Of a stretch of DNA of 64,000 bases, positions 1 through 8,590 are shown in pieces. Origin of the DNA: Thermoanaerobacter sp. (GTDB lineage Bacteria; Bacillota; Thermoanaerobacteria; Thermoanaerobacterales; Thermoanaerobacteraceae); contig JADBKJ010000020.1 of assembly GCA_014896455.1 (NCBI GenBank), positions 310,001-374,000 of the forward strand, read 5' to 3'. Position numbers and translations under genes: made by a program. Positions within the stretch are counted from its first letter, which is position 1. Every line of letters begins with the position of its first letter. The notes beneath the pieces are model-generated. The model saw nothing but the letters and a program-made list of their open reading frames with translations. It was not told the DNA's origin and searched no databases.

Positions 1-467
1 GAAGAATTGATATCCTGACATATAATAAAACTTCCTCTCTCTTTTAAAAACTTAAGTCCTTTCGAACCATCACTTCCCATACCTGTCAAAATAACAGCTA
101 TTATGCAAGCATTTATTTGGGAAGCACTTATGAAAGTAGCATCAATGGAAGGTTTATAAACAGATTCAAAATCAGTAGAAAGTTTAATTTTTACTTTATC
201 ATTCTCTTCAATTAATAATAAATTTTTATCGCCAGGTGCAATATAAGCTACATTTTTCAAAATTTCCTCTCCATCTACTGCTTCTTTTACTTTGAGATTA
301 CAACTTTGGTCTAATCTTTCTGCCATCATTTTAGTAAACTTTTCTGGCATATGTTGTACTACAATTACTGAAGCGAAAAGGTCCTTTGGTAAATTTGTTA
401 ATATATATTGCAGTGCTTTAGGCCCCCCAGTAGAAGCCCCAATTATAACAAGACAATCATTTTTCAT
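1..467 (-). CDS. cheB: Protein-glutamate methylesterase CheB, catalytic domain only (3' end cut by window edge)
   Basis: Chemotaxis methylesterase that removes methyl groups from receptor glutamates. The 155 visible residues are the catalytic domain from its first strand: GASTGG with the nucleophile Ser12, VVQHMP with His39 and TGMGSDG with Asp133, so the whole catalytic triad is present. The reading frame has a TGA two codons before this ATG, which is the stop of the preceding gene, so no N-terminal receiver domain is fused to it; most CheB proteins carry one. A GGGA stretch about ten bases upstream is a modest ribosome site. It lies last in the visible fla/che operon, three bases after the PilZ gene, where Bacillus also has cheB after flhG. 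The C-terminus lies outside the window. Confidence 0.9.
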   Translation of the reverse strand, partial: MKNDCLVIIGASTGGPKALQYILTNLPKDLFASVIVVQHMPEKFTKMMAERLDQSCNLKVKEAVDGEEILKNVAYIAPGDKNLLLIEENDKVKIKLSTDFESVYKPSIDATFISASQINACIIAVILTGMGSDGSKGLKFLKERGSFIICQDINS

Positions 468-470
468 AAA

Positions 471-1100
471 TCATTCAATCCCTTTTTGTCTACTTTTTCT
501 CTGTTCTTCAAAGATATAGCTTATAATTTTTTCTCTTACTTTTTCATCAATGTCCACATAACAGAGACCAATTTCATATCCTTTTTCTAATAATTCTTCA
601 TATCTCACTACTTTTCCGCTTACTGTTACCTCTTGGTCTAATGTAAAAACACAATTTATGATAGTTCCTACCTCTAATTTTTTATCTACCTTACATCTTA
701 ATCCTCCACCGCTTATATCTTGAATAACGCCTTTATAAACCCTATCTTCATCTCCACCACTAATAGTATAAGTAAAAGGAATCACTTTTTCTAATCTAAA
801 ATACTGTCTCCTTTGCAATCTTTCTACGCTGCTTATAGGCATTATTTCTAAAAGAGCAAGTTTTCCAGAAAATCTATTTAAAACCTTGGCATAAAAGGTA
901 AATAAACCTTGTTTTGTAAAATAAATTATTTGAACTATAGAACCTATTCTCACAGGAACTAAATGTCCACTGTATACTGGAGTATCAATTAATATAGTTC
1001 CATTTTTAGAAATATCCTGTACTTGAGATGAGTACATATTTTGACTATTGTTTAACCCTAACCTTAATTTCTGCCCTGGTTGTAAATTTATCTGATTCAT
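471..1100 (-). CDS. YcgR-like flagellar brake protein with PilZ domain
   Basis: A 209-residue cytoplasmic protein with an N-terminal YcgR-type beta domain (about 1-95) and a C-terminal PilZ domain (about 96-205). The PilZ domain shows the c-di-GMP-binding RRQYFR motif near residue 97 and the DISGGG motif near 130, so ligand binding is expected. In the family, the c-di-GMP-loaded protein acts on the flagellar motor or switch to slow swimming. It overlaps the end of flhG by four bases and is followed at once by cheB, so it is translated as part of the motility operon. Start ATG follows GGAGGATTTAG. The cellular target is inferred from family and context. Confidence 0.85.
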   Translation of the reverse strand: MNQINLQPGQKLRLGLNNSQNMYSSQVQDISKNGTILIDTPVYSGHLVPVRIGSIVQIIYFTKQGLFTFYAKVLNRFSGKLALLEIMPISSVERLQRRQYFRLEKVIPFTYTISGGDEDRVYKGVIQDISGGGLRCKVDKKLEVGTIINCVFTLDQEVTVSGKVVRYEELLEKGYEIGLCYVDIDEKVREKIISYIFEEQRKSRQKGIE

Positions 1101-1951
1101 CTAAATCCTCCTCTATTTATAAGTCTAGAAAAAATACCCCACAACCCCTTGTTTTCTATAGGAGGAGGTTGATTAGCTATTTGAGCTGCAATTTGCAATA
1201 TCCTTTTTGAGGTTTTACTATTTTCATATTTAAGAACAATGGGATGTTGCTCAATTATACATTCCATCATCTTTTCGTCATTTTCCAAATAACCCAAATC
1301 AATCAAAGGAACACCTAAATAGTTTTTAACTACTGCTTCAAACCTCTCATAAATTTTTTTGTATTCATTAAAATTTTTTACCTTATTTATCAGCACATTA
1401 ATCTTTTTATCTTCACCTACCAGTGAATACTTAATAAGAGTATATGCATCCATAATAGACGTGGGTTCAGGAGTTACTATGAGTAAAACTTCATCGGCCG
1501 CTTTCAAAAAATTGCTAATTACGTTATTGAGCCCTGCACCCGTATCTATAATAATAAAATCGGAATAATAGTCTAAAATTTTAATGTTGTTTAGAAAAAG
1601 GCTTAAATCTACTCCTTCATTGATAAGGTTGAAATCTCCACCAGAAGATATGTATTTTATGCCTAAAGGTCCTTCGCTTATGACTTCTGTTATCATTTTG
1701 TTGTTGTATAAAACATCTAATAAAGTATATTTAGAAGTAACTCCTAATTCAATTTCGACATTTGAAAATCCCAAATCTGCATCAATAATCGTAACATTAT
1801 AGCCCAATTTTTTAAGCCCTAAAGAAAGATTTACTGAGATACATGTTTTGCCAATGCCGCCTTTTCCGCCTGTAATTGTAATAACCCTGCTTCTTTTTAT
1901 TTTATTTTTTTGGGAAACCAGTTTTCTTAAACTTTCAGCCTGGTCCATCAT
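1097..1951 (-). CDS. flhG: Flagellar number regulator FlhG (YlxH/FleN), MinD-type ATPase
   Basis: ParA/MinD-family ATPase of 284 residues that works with FlhF to set flagellar number and position. A deviant Walker A motif GGKGGIGKT is at about 27-35, followed by the conserved DADLG. The N-terminus has the DQAxxLR-type activation helix (DQAESLR), the segment known in this family to stimulate the FlhF GTPase. A C-terminal basic and hydrophobic tail could be the membrane-targeting helix. It is four bases downstream of flhF and overlaps the PilZ gene, the standard flhA-flhF-flhG order of Firmicutes. Ribosome site AAGGGG precedes the start; the second Met is an equally possible start. Confidence 0.93.
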   Translation of the reverse strand: MMDQAESLRKLVSQKNKIKRSRVITITGGKGGIGKTCISVNLSLGLKKLGYNVTIIDADLGFSNVEIELGVTSKYTLLDVLYNNKMITEVISEGPLGIKYISSGGDFNLINEGVDLSLFLNNIKILDYYSDFIIIDTGAGLNNVISNFLKAADEVLLIVTPEPTSIMDAYTLIKYSLVGEDKKINVLINKVKNFNEYKKIYERFEAVVKNYLGVPLIDLGYLENDEKMMECIIEQHPIVLKYENSKTSKRILQIAAQIANQPPPIENKGLWGIFSRLINRGGFR

Positions 1952-1954
1952 ATA

Positions 1955-2980
1955 TTAATTCCCCTTTACTATACTTGAGGCGATAATTTCACTTCCTGCT
2001 AAAGTTATATCATCAGGAACTATTTGTCCATTTGTAAAATAAGAAATTGGCCGCCCTGAATAATAAACAGCATTTAAAATGGAACTATAATTATCGGTTT
2101 CATCTAATTTTGTAAAAATTAATTTATAATCTCCTGCAAATTCATATCTTTTTATCACTTCCTTTAAATCTTCCGATTTAGTCGTAGCACTCAAGCATAA
2201 ATAAGTTTCATCACAGTTTGCATATTTAATGAAGGTTTTCAATTCATTTATTCGCTTTTCATCTTTATGGCTTCTTCCCGCTGTATCTATCAAAACAGCA
2301 TCGTACTTTTCAAGCTCTGGCTGAAGTTTATGAAGGTCAAAAATATTATTTACTACTTTTACTGGCACTCCTAAAATTTCCCCATAAGTTTTCAGCTGGT
2401 CTACCGCCGCTATTCTGAAAATGTCTGCTGTAACAAGTATTATATTTTTACCTTCATTCAATATCAAATTAGAAGCAATTTTGGCAATTGTGGTAGTTTT
2501 TCCCACTCCAGTAGGTCCAATGAACAAAATTTTTTTGCTTTTTTCAGTATTCAATTTTTGAGGAGGCCCCATAAAAGCCTCTATTCGTTCTTTTAAAATT
2601 TTTATCACTTTATTATCAAGTTCATCAATTCCCTCTCCTAACAAGTGTGATACTTCCCTTTCTATCCCATAATCCATTAATCTAGAAACTAAAGTTTTTT
2701 CCTTAGGTTCTGTAAGCGCTTCATTTTTATTGACTGTTATAGTTTTTATCAAATTTTTAAGTTCATTAATATCATTTTTTGTAATACCTTCTTTAGGTAT
2801 TATCGGTGGGTAATCTTCTACCGCTGCTACTACTTCCACTTTACTCTTCTTAAAAAGTCCTATAATCCCTCTTTCTTTTATTTTGTTTTGATGAAGTATT
2901 ACAGCGTTACTTCCCATTTCCGCTTTTATCATTCTTAAAGCTTCTTGATAATCGTTAGCAATATATTTTTTAACTTTCAT
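1955..2980 (-). CDS. flhF: Flagellar biosynthesis SRP-type GTPase FlhF
   Basis: Third member of the SRP-GTPase family after Ffh and FtsY, 341 residues. It has a variable N-terminal region, an N domain, and a G domain with [10 protein letters not shown] (about 154-163), DTAGR (about 232) and TKLD (G4, about 288). It recruits early flagellar components to the membrane site and is regulated by FlhG, encoded next. It overlaps the end of flhA by 11 bases and its own site GAGGTTAA precedes the ATG. Both other SRP GTPases, ffh and ftsY, are in this window, so the three paralogues can be compared directly. Confidence 0.95.
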   Translation of the reverse strand: MKVKKYIANDYQEALRMIKAEMGSNAVILHQNKIKERGIIGLFKKSKVEVVAAVEDYPPIIPKEGITKNDINELKNLIKTITVNKNEALTEPKEKTLVSRLMDYGIEREVSHLLGEGIDELDNKVIKILKERIEAFMGPPQKLNTEKSKKILFIGPTGVGKTTTIAKIASNLILNEGKNIILVTADIFRIAAVDQLKTYGEILGVPVKVVNNIFDLHKLQPELEKYDAVLIDTAGRSHKDEKRINELKTFIKYANCDETYLCLSATTKSEDLKEVIKRYEFAGDYKLIFTKLDETDNYSSILNAVYYSGRPISYFTNGQIVPDDITLAGSEIIASSIVKGN

Positions 2981-4991
2981 TTAACCTCACCGTCCCCACC
3001 GATGTAACTTCAATATTTGGTAAAAGTTCATTATATGACAAAACAGCAATATCGGGAGAAATTTGTTCTACTAACTTTCTGAGATAAAAACGAGTTACAG
3101 GTGCTGTCAAAATTACAGGTTGTCCACCCTTTAAAGTTACCTTTTTTACTAACTCATGGATACTCTTTAAAATCCTTTGGGCCGACGAAGGCTCCAATGC
3201 TAAATAAGAACCATGTTCTGTCTGAGTTATACTAGAGGATATTAACTGTTCAACACTCGGGTCTAACGTTATAACTTCAATTTTTCCACCTGCAGCATAT
3301 TTATTGGAAATAGTGCGAGCTAAAGCCTGTCTTACATACTCTGTTAAAACATCTGTATCTCGTATAATAGGGGCATAATCAGCTAAAGTCTCTAATATGG
3401 TGACTAAATCTCTAATAGATAGCCCCTCTCTTAAAAGGTTAGAAAGCACTTTTTCTATTTCACCTATTGTTAAAAGCTTAGGAACTAATTCTTCTATTAA
3501 GGCAGGATTTGTAGTTTTTACATTGTCAATTAAACTCTGCACTTCTTGCCTTCCTAAAAGTTCATGGGCATGCTGTCTTATAATATGAGTAAGGTGAGTA
3601 GCAATGACAGAAGGAACATCTACTACGGTATATCCTCTTGCTTCAACCTTTGACCTTTCGTTTTCATCTACCCAAATTGCAGGCAATCCAAAAGCTGGTT
3701 CTCTTTCTCGAATTCCAGAAATATCTTCATCTATTTCTCCAGCAGTCATAGCCATATACCTATCAACGTATACCTTGCCTCTGGCAATTTCATTTCCTCT
3801 AATTTTTATGACGTATTCATTTGGTTTTAATTGAATATTATCTCTTAGACGAATCATTGGGACCACAATACCCAAATCAATAGCAATTTGTCTTCTTATC
3901 ATGACAATTCTATCTAACAATTCTCCACTTGCAAGAGGAATCAATTCATATCCAAATTCCAGTTCAATAGGGTCAACTTGCAATAATTCATATACTTTCT
4001 TAGGATCTCTTATATTCTCTAACTCTTTTATGTTTTCTTCTTGTTCTTCTTCTTTTACTGTTACTTTTTGAGTCCCTGCAAATCCAAGATATGCAAACAA
4101 TGAACCCATTAAAATAAGTGGGAGTTTAGGTAAAAGAGGTACTAATACCAATGCGAAGAGCAACCCAGCTGCTATTTTCAGAATTCGAGGCTCATTGAAA
4201 AGCTGCTTTATTACATCCTCTCCTAAATTTGATTCAGAAGCTGAACGAGTGACAATCATTCCAGTAGCAGTTGATATTAAAAGTGCTGGTATTTGATTTA
4301 CCAAACCCTCGCCTACTGTTAAAACAGTATAAGTATTTAAAGCCCTATTTATATCCATCCCCTTCATTACCATTCCAATAATGAGACCTGCAACAATATT
4401 TATAATTATAACAATTATAGAAACAATTGCATCGCCTTTGACAAATTTACTAGCACCATCCATTGCCCCATAAAATTTTGCCTCTTGCTGTATTTCTTTT
4501 CTCCTCTCACGAGCTTCTTTTTCTGTTATAAGGCCTGCGTTTAAATCAGCATCTATTGCCATTTGCTTTCCCGGCATTGCATCCAAAGTAAATCTTGCTG
4601 ACACTTCAGATACTCTCTCTGCTCCTCTGGTTATGACGATAAATTGTACAATTGCAATTATCAAGAAAATAATAAATCCGACAACTGGATTTCCACCTAT
4701 TACAAAACTTCCAAAGGCCTGTATTACGCCACCTGCATAGGCATTGCTTAAAATAAGTCTCGTACTCGAAATGTTAAGAGCTAGTCTCAGAAGAGTAGTT
4801 ATTAATAATATAGAAGGGAATATAGAAAAATCTAAAGCATCTTTTACATACATAGTAGTTAAAAGTATTATTATAGACAAAGTTATGTTAAATATTAATA
4901 AAAAGTCCATGATAACAGGTGGTACAGGAATTATTATGAGCAAGACTATTCCTACTACGAAAAGAACCACAGTAAGCTCAGAGGCTTTCAA
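2970..4991 (-). CDS. flhA: Flagellar type III export gate protein FlhA
   Basis: Nonameric export-gate component of 673 residues. The N-terminal third holds about eight hydrophobic segments (first at 7-30), with the cytoplasmic FHIPEP-type loop between them (around 130-190, containing DAMPGKQMAID). The C-terminal half is the soluble docking ring for substrates and chaperones. Length is normal for the family. The start is TTG at 4991, eight bases after AGGAGGG; no better ATG is present. It follows flhB by ten bases and overlaps flhF, as in other Clostridia and Bacilli. Confidence 0.96.
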   Translation of the reverse strand: MKASELTVVLFVVGIVLLIIIPVPPVIMDFLLIFNITLSIIILLTTMYVKDALDFSIFPSILLITTLLRLALNISSTRLILSNAYAGGVIQAFGSFVIGGNPVVGFIIFLIIAIVQFIVITRGAERVSEVSARFTLDAMPGKQMAIDADLNAGLITEKEARERRKEIQQEAKFYGAMDGASKFVKGDAIVSIIVIIINIVAGLIIGMVMKGMDINRALNTYTVLTVGEGLVNQIPALLISTATGMIVTRSASESNLGEDVIKQLFNEPRILKIAAGLLFALVLVPLLPKLPLILMGSLFAYLGFAGTQKVTVKEEEQEENIKELENIRDPKKVYELLQVDPIELEFGYELIPLASGELLDRIVMIRRQIAIDLGIVVPMIRLRDNIQLKPNEYVIKIRGNEIARGKVYVDRYMAMTAGEIDEDISGIREREPAFGLPAIWVDENERSKVEARGYTVVDVPSVIATHLTHIIRQHAHELLGRQEVQSLIDNVKTTNPALIEELVPKLLTIGEIEKVLSNLLREGLSIRDLVTILETLADYAPIIRDTDVLTEYVRQALARTISNKYAAGGKIEVITLDPSVEQLISSSITQTEHGSYLALEPSSAQRILKSIHELVKKVTLKGGQPVILTAPVTRFYLRKLVEQISPDIAVLSYNELLPNIEVTSVGTVRLNES

Positions 4992-5001
4992 ATTATCCCT
5001 C

Positions 5002-6084
5002 CTATTCTCCCTTTAAGCTGTAGACATAAGCCAAAACTTCAGCTACAGCTTGATAAAGCTCTGGTGGAATCATATCTCCTATTTCAGTAGACCTATATAG
5101 TGCCTGAGCCAATGGCTTATTCTCTACTATAGGGATATTTAACTTCTTAGCTTCTTCTTTTATTCTGAGGGCGATCATATCCTGTCCTTTAGCTATCACT
5201 ACAGGTGCATCATTGATATTGCTGTTATACATAAGAGCAACAGCGAGATGAGTTGGGTTTGTTATTACGACATCTGCCTTTTTTAAGTCTTGCATCATTC
5301 TTCTCATAGAAACTTGTCGCTGCTTTCTTCTTATCTCTGCTTTTATCTGTGGGTTCCCTTCTGTCTCTTTAAACTCTTCCTTTATGTCCTCTTTACTCAT
5401 TTTAAGACTTGTTTCATATTCTCTCCACTGGAAGAAATAATCTAACACTCCAAGAACAATAAGTACAATCCCTATTCTAATAGTAATTCCCAAAAGTATG
5501 TTTAAAGCGTATTTTAATATATCTTGAACCGACATATCAAGAAGCATTGGTATACCTTTATATTGAGATGCTAAAAAAGAGTACATTATATAGAAAAGAA
5601 CTGCCACTTTAGCAATAGATTTAACCAATTCTACTAATGCTCTTTTTGAAAAAATTCTCTTAAAGCCCTCCACAGGATTTAATCTTTCGAATTTGAAGGC
5701 AAGAGGCTCGGTTGTAAATACAAAGCCTACTTGAAGATAAGTTGATGCAAGAGAAACGACAAAAATCAATAAGATTATAGGCATAATTATTGATATTGCT
5801 TGCTGCAAGACGTATGCAAACAGATTTCGTATACCTATCACGTTAAAAACATCGTCATTAGCTCCAGAATAAGTATAAAGCAAATATTTTATTAAAGCCA
5901 TCATTTTTTCTAAAGAAGGCATTGCAAGTATATTTACTGCCAAAAAACCTACTACAATTACTAAAGCAGAAGTTATTTCCCTGCTTTGGAATACTTGTCC
6001 TTTTTTTCTTGCATCTTGTCGCCTTTTAGGAGTAGCTGGTTCAGTTTTTTCTTCAGCAAACAATTGTAAATTTATTTTACTCAA
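5002..6084 (-). CDS. flhB: Flagellar export switch protein FlhB
   Basis: Export-gate protein that switches substrate specificity from rod and hook to filament. It has four transmembrane segments (about 30-210) and a cytoplasmic tail containing the autocleavage site NPTH at about residue 267 (ITNPTHLAVAL). I place the start at TTG 6084, six bases after AAGGTG, rather than the GTG at 6093, which has no good ribosome site; this gives 360 residues starting SKINLQLFAEEKTEPAT, the usual FlhB N-terminus. The ribosome site spans the stop codon of fliR, suggesting translational coupling. Confidence 0.95.
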   Translation of the reverse strand: MSKINLQLFAEEKTEPATPKRRQDARKKGQVFQSREITSALVIVVGFLAVNILAMPSLEKMMALIKYLLYTYSGANDDVFNVIGIRNLFAYVLQQAISIIMPIILLIFVVSLASTYLQVGFVFTTEPLAFKFERLNPVEGFKRIFSKRALVELVKSIAKVAVLFYIMYSFLASQYKGIPMLLDMSVQDILKYALNILLGITIRIGIVLIVLGVLDYFFQWREYETSLKMSKEDIKEEFKETEGNPQIKAEIRRKQRQVSMRRMMQDLKKADVVITNPTHLAVALMYNSNINDAPVVIAKGQDMIALRIKEEAKKLNIPIVENKPLAQALYRSTEIGDMIPPELYQAVAEVLAYVYSLKGE

Positions 6085-6089
6085 AACTA

Positions 6090-6872
6090 TCACCTTGTCA
6101 TAAATTTCATCAATCTAAAAATATCAGCATTCATTCCATTAAACATAAAATCTATAATTGTCAGGTACATTGGCAACATAATAAGTAAAGTAAAGATTCC
6201 AACAAAAATCTTCGCTGGTATTCCTATCATAAAGACGTTGAGCTGAGGTATAGTGCGGGAGATTATTCCCAGTGTTAAATCTGTCAAAAGAGTTGCTAAA
6301 ATTATAGGAGCACTTATTCTAAAACCTAATATAAACATATCAGAGACCATTTTTGTTAAGACATATGACATACCAGATAAATCAAAAGCAACTTTCCCAA
6401 TAGGAATTATATCAACGCTTTTAGCCAACATTGTAAATAAGGTATAATGGCCATTTATAAGCATGAAGATAAGTATTGTCAAAATATATATGAAATTTCC
6501 CATTAAAGGGACTTGGGTCTCACTATGAATGTCTAAGATGTTTACTAGTCCAAAACCCAACTGATAATCAATTAGCTGACCGGCTAAATGTATAGCACTG
6601 AAGGATATCATAGATGCCAGCCCTATCACGAGTCCAACAATGAACTCAGATATGACAACAATAAAGTAATCTAAAACATTGTTTATTTGCAAATCCACTG
6701 GTCCCATGGTATCAAAAACAATTACTGCCGCAAAAAAACCTAAACCTATTTTAAAAGTAGTAGGAACATTTTTTGTACCAAAAAAAGGCGTAAGTATAAA
6801 AATGCCAAGCATTCTGACAAAAAGTAATATAAAAACCTGAACATTTTGAAGTAAATACTGAATTATATCCAT
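6090..6872 (-). CDS. fliR: Flagellar export gate protein FliR
   Basis: Inner-membrane export-gate subunit, 260 residues, with about six hydrophobic segments over its whole length, consistent with the FliR family. With FliP and FliQ it forms the helical export channel core. The gene stands between fliQ (six-base gap upstream) and flhB (starts five bases downstream), the conserved fliP-fliQ-fliR-flhB-flhA order. The site AAAGTGATG precedes the ATG. Nothing unusual is seen. Confidence 0.94.
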   Translation of the reverse strand: MDIIQYLLQNVQVFILLFVRMLGIFILTPFFGTKNVPTTFKIGLGFFAAVIVFDTMGPVDLQINNVLDYFIVVISEFIVGLVIGLASMISFSAIHLAGQLIDYQLGFGLVNILDIHSETQVPLMGNFIYILTILIFMLINGHYTLFTMLAKSVDIIPIGKVAFDLSGMSYVLTKMVSDMFILGFRISAPIILATLLTDLTLGIISRTIPQLNVFMIGIPAKIFVGIFTLLIMLPMYLTIIDFMFNGMNADIFRLMKFMTR

Positions 6873-6878
6873 TTTACA

Positions 6879-7148
6879 TCACTTTATAAAATTATTAATA
6901 TTTAAAAACAACCTTTGAGTGTAGTTGACCAAAGTAGTAAGCATCCATGGTCCAAATAAAATTAGGCTTATAAGTATAGCGACAATTTTAGGAACGAAAG
7001 ATAAAGTTTGTTCCTGAATTTGTGTAGTAGCTTGAAAAATGCTAATTAAAAGTCCTACCCCTAATGCTACTGCTAATAAAGGAGTAGCAACTGTTAAGGC
7101 AATAGTTAAAGCTTCCCTTCCTATATCTATAACCATTCCCGTATTCAA
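6879..7148 (-). CDS. fliQ: Flagellar export gate protein FliQ
   Basis: Small export-gate protein of 89 residues made of two hydrophobic hairpin segments (about 16-38 and 50-76) joined by the conserved polar turn FQATTQIQEQTL. Four copies of FliQ pack around the FliP/FliR core. The start is TTG at 7148 after AGGAGATG; the ATG five codons inside is possible but badly spaced. It is 13 bases after fliP and six before fliR. Confidence 0.94.
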   Translation of the reverse strand: MNTGMVIDIGREALTIALTVATPLLAVALGVGLLISIFQATTQIQEQTLSFVPKIVAILISLILFGPWMLTTLVNYTQRLFLNINNFIK

Positions 7149-7161
7149 CTTGTTTCATCTC

Positions 7162-7827
7162 CTATCTAAAACCTAAAATCAAAGATTTTACAACCAGGTT
7201 CCATCCATCTACCAAAATAAAAAGTAATACTTTAAAAGGAAGAGATATCAAAACAGGTGGCAACATAAACATACCCATTGACATTAAAACACTGGCGACT
7301 ACTATATCAATTATCAAAAAGGGAATATAAATTATAAAGCCAATTTCAAAAGCAGTTTTTAATTCACTGATGATAAAAGAAGGGATGACCACTCTCATGG
7401 GAAGGTCTTCTGCATTATTTACTTTAATTTTAGCTAAACTTACAAAAAGATTTAAATCACTTTGCCTTGTTTGCCTCAACATAAAATTTTTCAATGGTTT
7501 GATAGCATTTTGATACGCTTCCTCTTGAGTTATTTTTCCTTCAGTATAAGGCTTAATAGCATTATTGTTGATATCTTGCCCCACAGGAGCCATTATATAC
7601 ATAGTTAGAAACAGCGCCAAACCAATTAGCACTTGATTAGGAGGCATTTGTTGAAGTCCTAACGCGTTCCTCAAAAAAGACAGCACGACTACTATGCGAG
7701 TAAATGAAGTCATCATTATCAAAATAGAAGGTGCTAAAGTCAAAACTGTCAGCAGAAGAACTATTTGTAGGCTTGTAGCTATATTTGAAGGAGCTGTTAC
7801 CGATGAAACCCAATCTCCTAAATTCAT
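7162..7827 (-). CDS. fliP: Flagellar export gate protein FliP
   Basis: Central pore subunit of the export gate, 221 residues. It shows the conserved [18 protein letters not shown] helix near 42-59, [16 protein letters not shown] after it, a periplasmic loop, and two C-terminal membrane helices with the [15 protein letters not shown] signature. Unlike many proteobacterial FliP proteins, it starts directly before the first membrane helix with no long leader. It overlaps the end of fliO by four bases, and the ribosome site GGTGAGC lies inside the fliO end. Confidence 0.95.
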   Translation of the reverse strand: MNLGDWVSSVTAPSNIATSLQIVLLLTVLTLAPSILIMMTSFTRIVVVLSFLRNALGLQQMPPNQVLIGLALFLTMYIMAPVGQDINNNAIKPYTEGKITQEEAYQNAIKPLKNFMLRQTRQSDLNLFVSLAKIKVNNAEDLPMRVVIPSFIISELKTAFEIGFIIYIPFLIIDIVVASVLMSMGMFMLPPVLISLPFKVLLFILVDGWNLVVKSLILGFR

Positions 7828-8201
7828 TTTTGCTCACCATCTTTTTTAGACAAATATCTGTTTTTTAGCTGTTTTAATCTCTCTATTGAACTATTCAAAT
7901 TTGTCACAAAATCTTTATCGTTAGCTAGAACTTTTATATCTTCTTTATTTATCTCTGTAAGATAAGTTATATTGTTGTTACTCACACCTATAAGAAAAAA
8001 TTTATCTCCTACCTTCACTATATACAAACCTTTATCTTTACCTAAAATAATATAGTCTATCACCTGTAAATTAGTAGAGCGAGTATATCTTAAAGTACTT
8101 TGTCCTATAAATCGGCTTATATAGAAAGCCGCTCCAATTACTAAAAGGAAGGCAATTAAATACCATATCAATTGCAAAACATATTCTGTGCCATTAGACA
8201 C
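7824..8201 (-). CDS. fliO: Flagellar protein FliO-like (FliZ type)
   Basis: A 125-residue protein with one N-terminal membrane helix (about 10-29) followed by a small beta-rich cytoplasmic domain. Residues 42-85 show the weakly conserved FliO pattern ([22 protein letters not shown]). FliO helps assemble the FliP ring. Similarity between FliO proteins is low, so the call rests on size, topology and its place between cheY and fliP. The start is GTG at 8201 after GAGGCG. It overlaps fliP by four bases. Confidence 0.85.
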   Translation of the reverse strand: MSNGTEYVLQLIWYLIAFLLVIGAAFYISRFIGQSTLRYTRSTNLQVIDYIILGKDKGLYIVKVGDKFFLIGVSNNNITYLTEINKEDIKVLANDKDFVTNLNSSIERLKQLKNRYLSKKDGEQK

Positions 8202-8211
8202 TTTAAGCGCC

Positions 8212-8571
8212 TCACTTCAACAATTTTTTAATAGCTTCCACTACTCTATCAGGTTGGAAAGGCTTTACGATAAAATCTTTTGCTCCTGCTTGAATTGCCT
8301 CGATAACCATAGCTTGTTGCCCCATAGCAGAGCACATTATTATTTTTGCATTGGGATCCTTTGCACGGATTGCCTTTACTGCTTGTATTCCATCCATTTC
8401 CGGCATAGTAATATCCATAATGACCAGATCTGGATTTTCTTGAAAATATTTTTCTACTGCTACAGCACCATTTTCGGCTTCTATTACACTCCCTAAATTG
8501 TTTTTTGAAATAATATCTTTAATCATCATCCTCATAAAAGCAGCATCGTCAACTATCATTATTTTGCTCAC
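8212..8571 (-). CDS. cheY: Chemotaxis response regulator CheY
   Basis: Single receiver domain of 119 residues. The acidic pair is at 8-9 (IVDDAAFMR), the phospho-acceptor Asp is in LVIMDITMPEMDG at about 54, the switch Ser is in IIMCSAMG, and the conserved Lys is in FIVKPFQP. Phosphorylated CheY binds the N-terminal peptides of FliM and FliY, both encoded just upstream. The start is GTG at 8571 after AGGAGGAATC. It lies between fliY and fliO as in Bacillus. Because the CheB in this operon lacks its own receiver, this is the only receiver domain visible in the cluster. Confidence 0.96.
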   Translation of the reverse strand: MSKIMIVDDAAFMRMMIKDIISKNNLGSVIEAENGAVAVEKYFQENPDLVIMDITMPEMDGIQAVKAIRAKDPNAKIIMCSAMGQQAMVIEAIQAGAKDFIVKPFQPDRVVEAIKKLLK

Positions 8572-8590
8572 AAATGATTCCTCCTCATCT

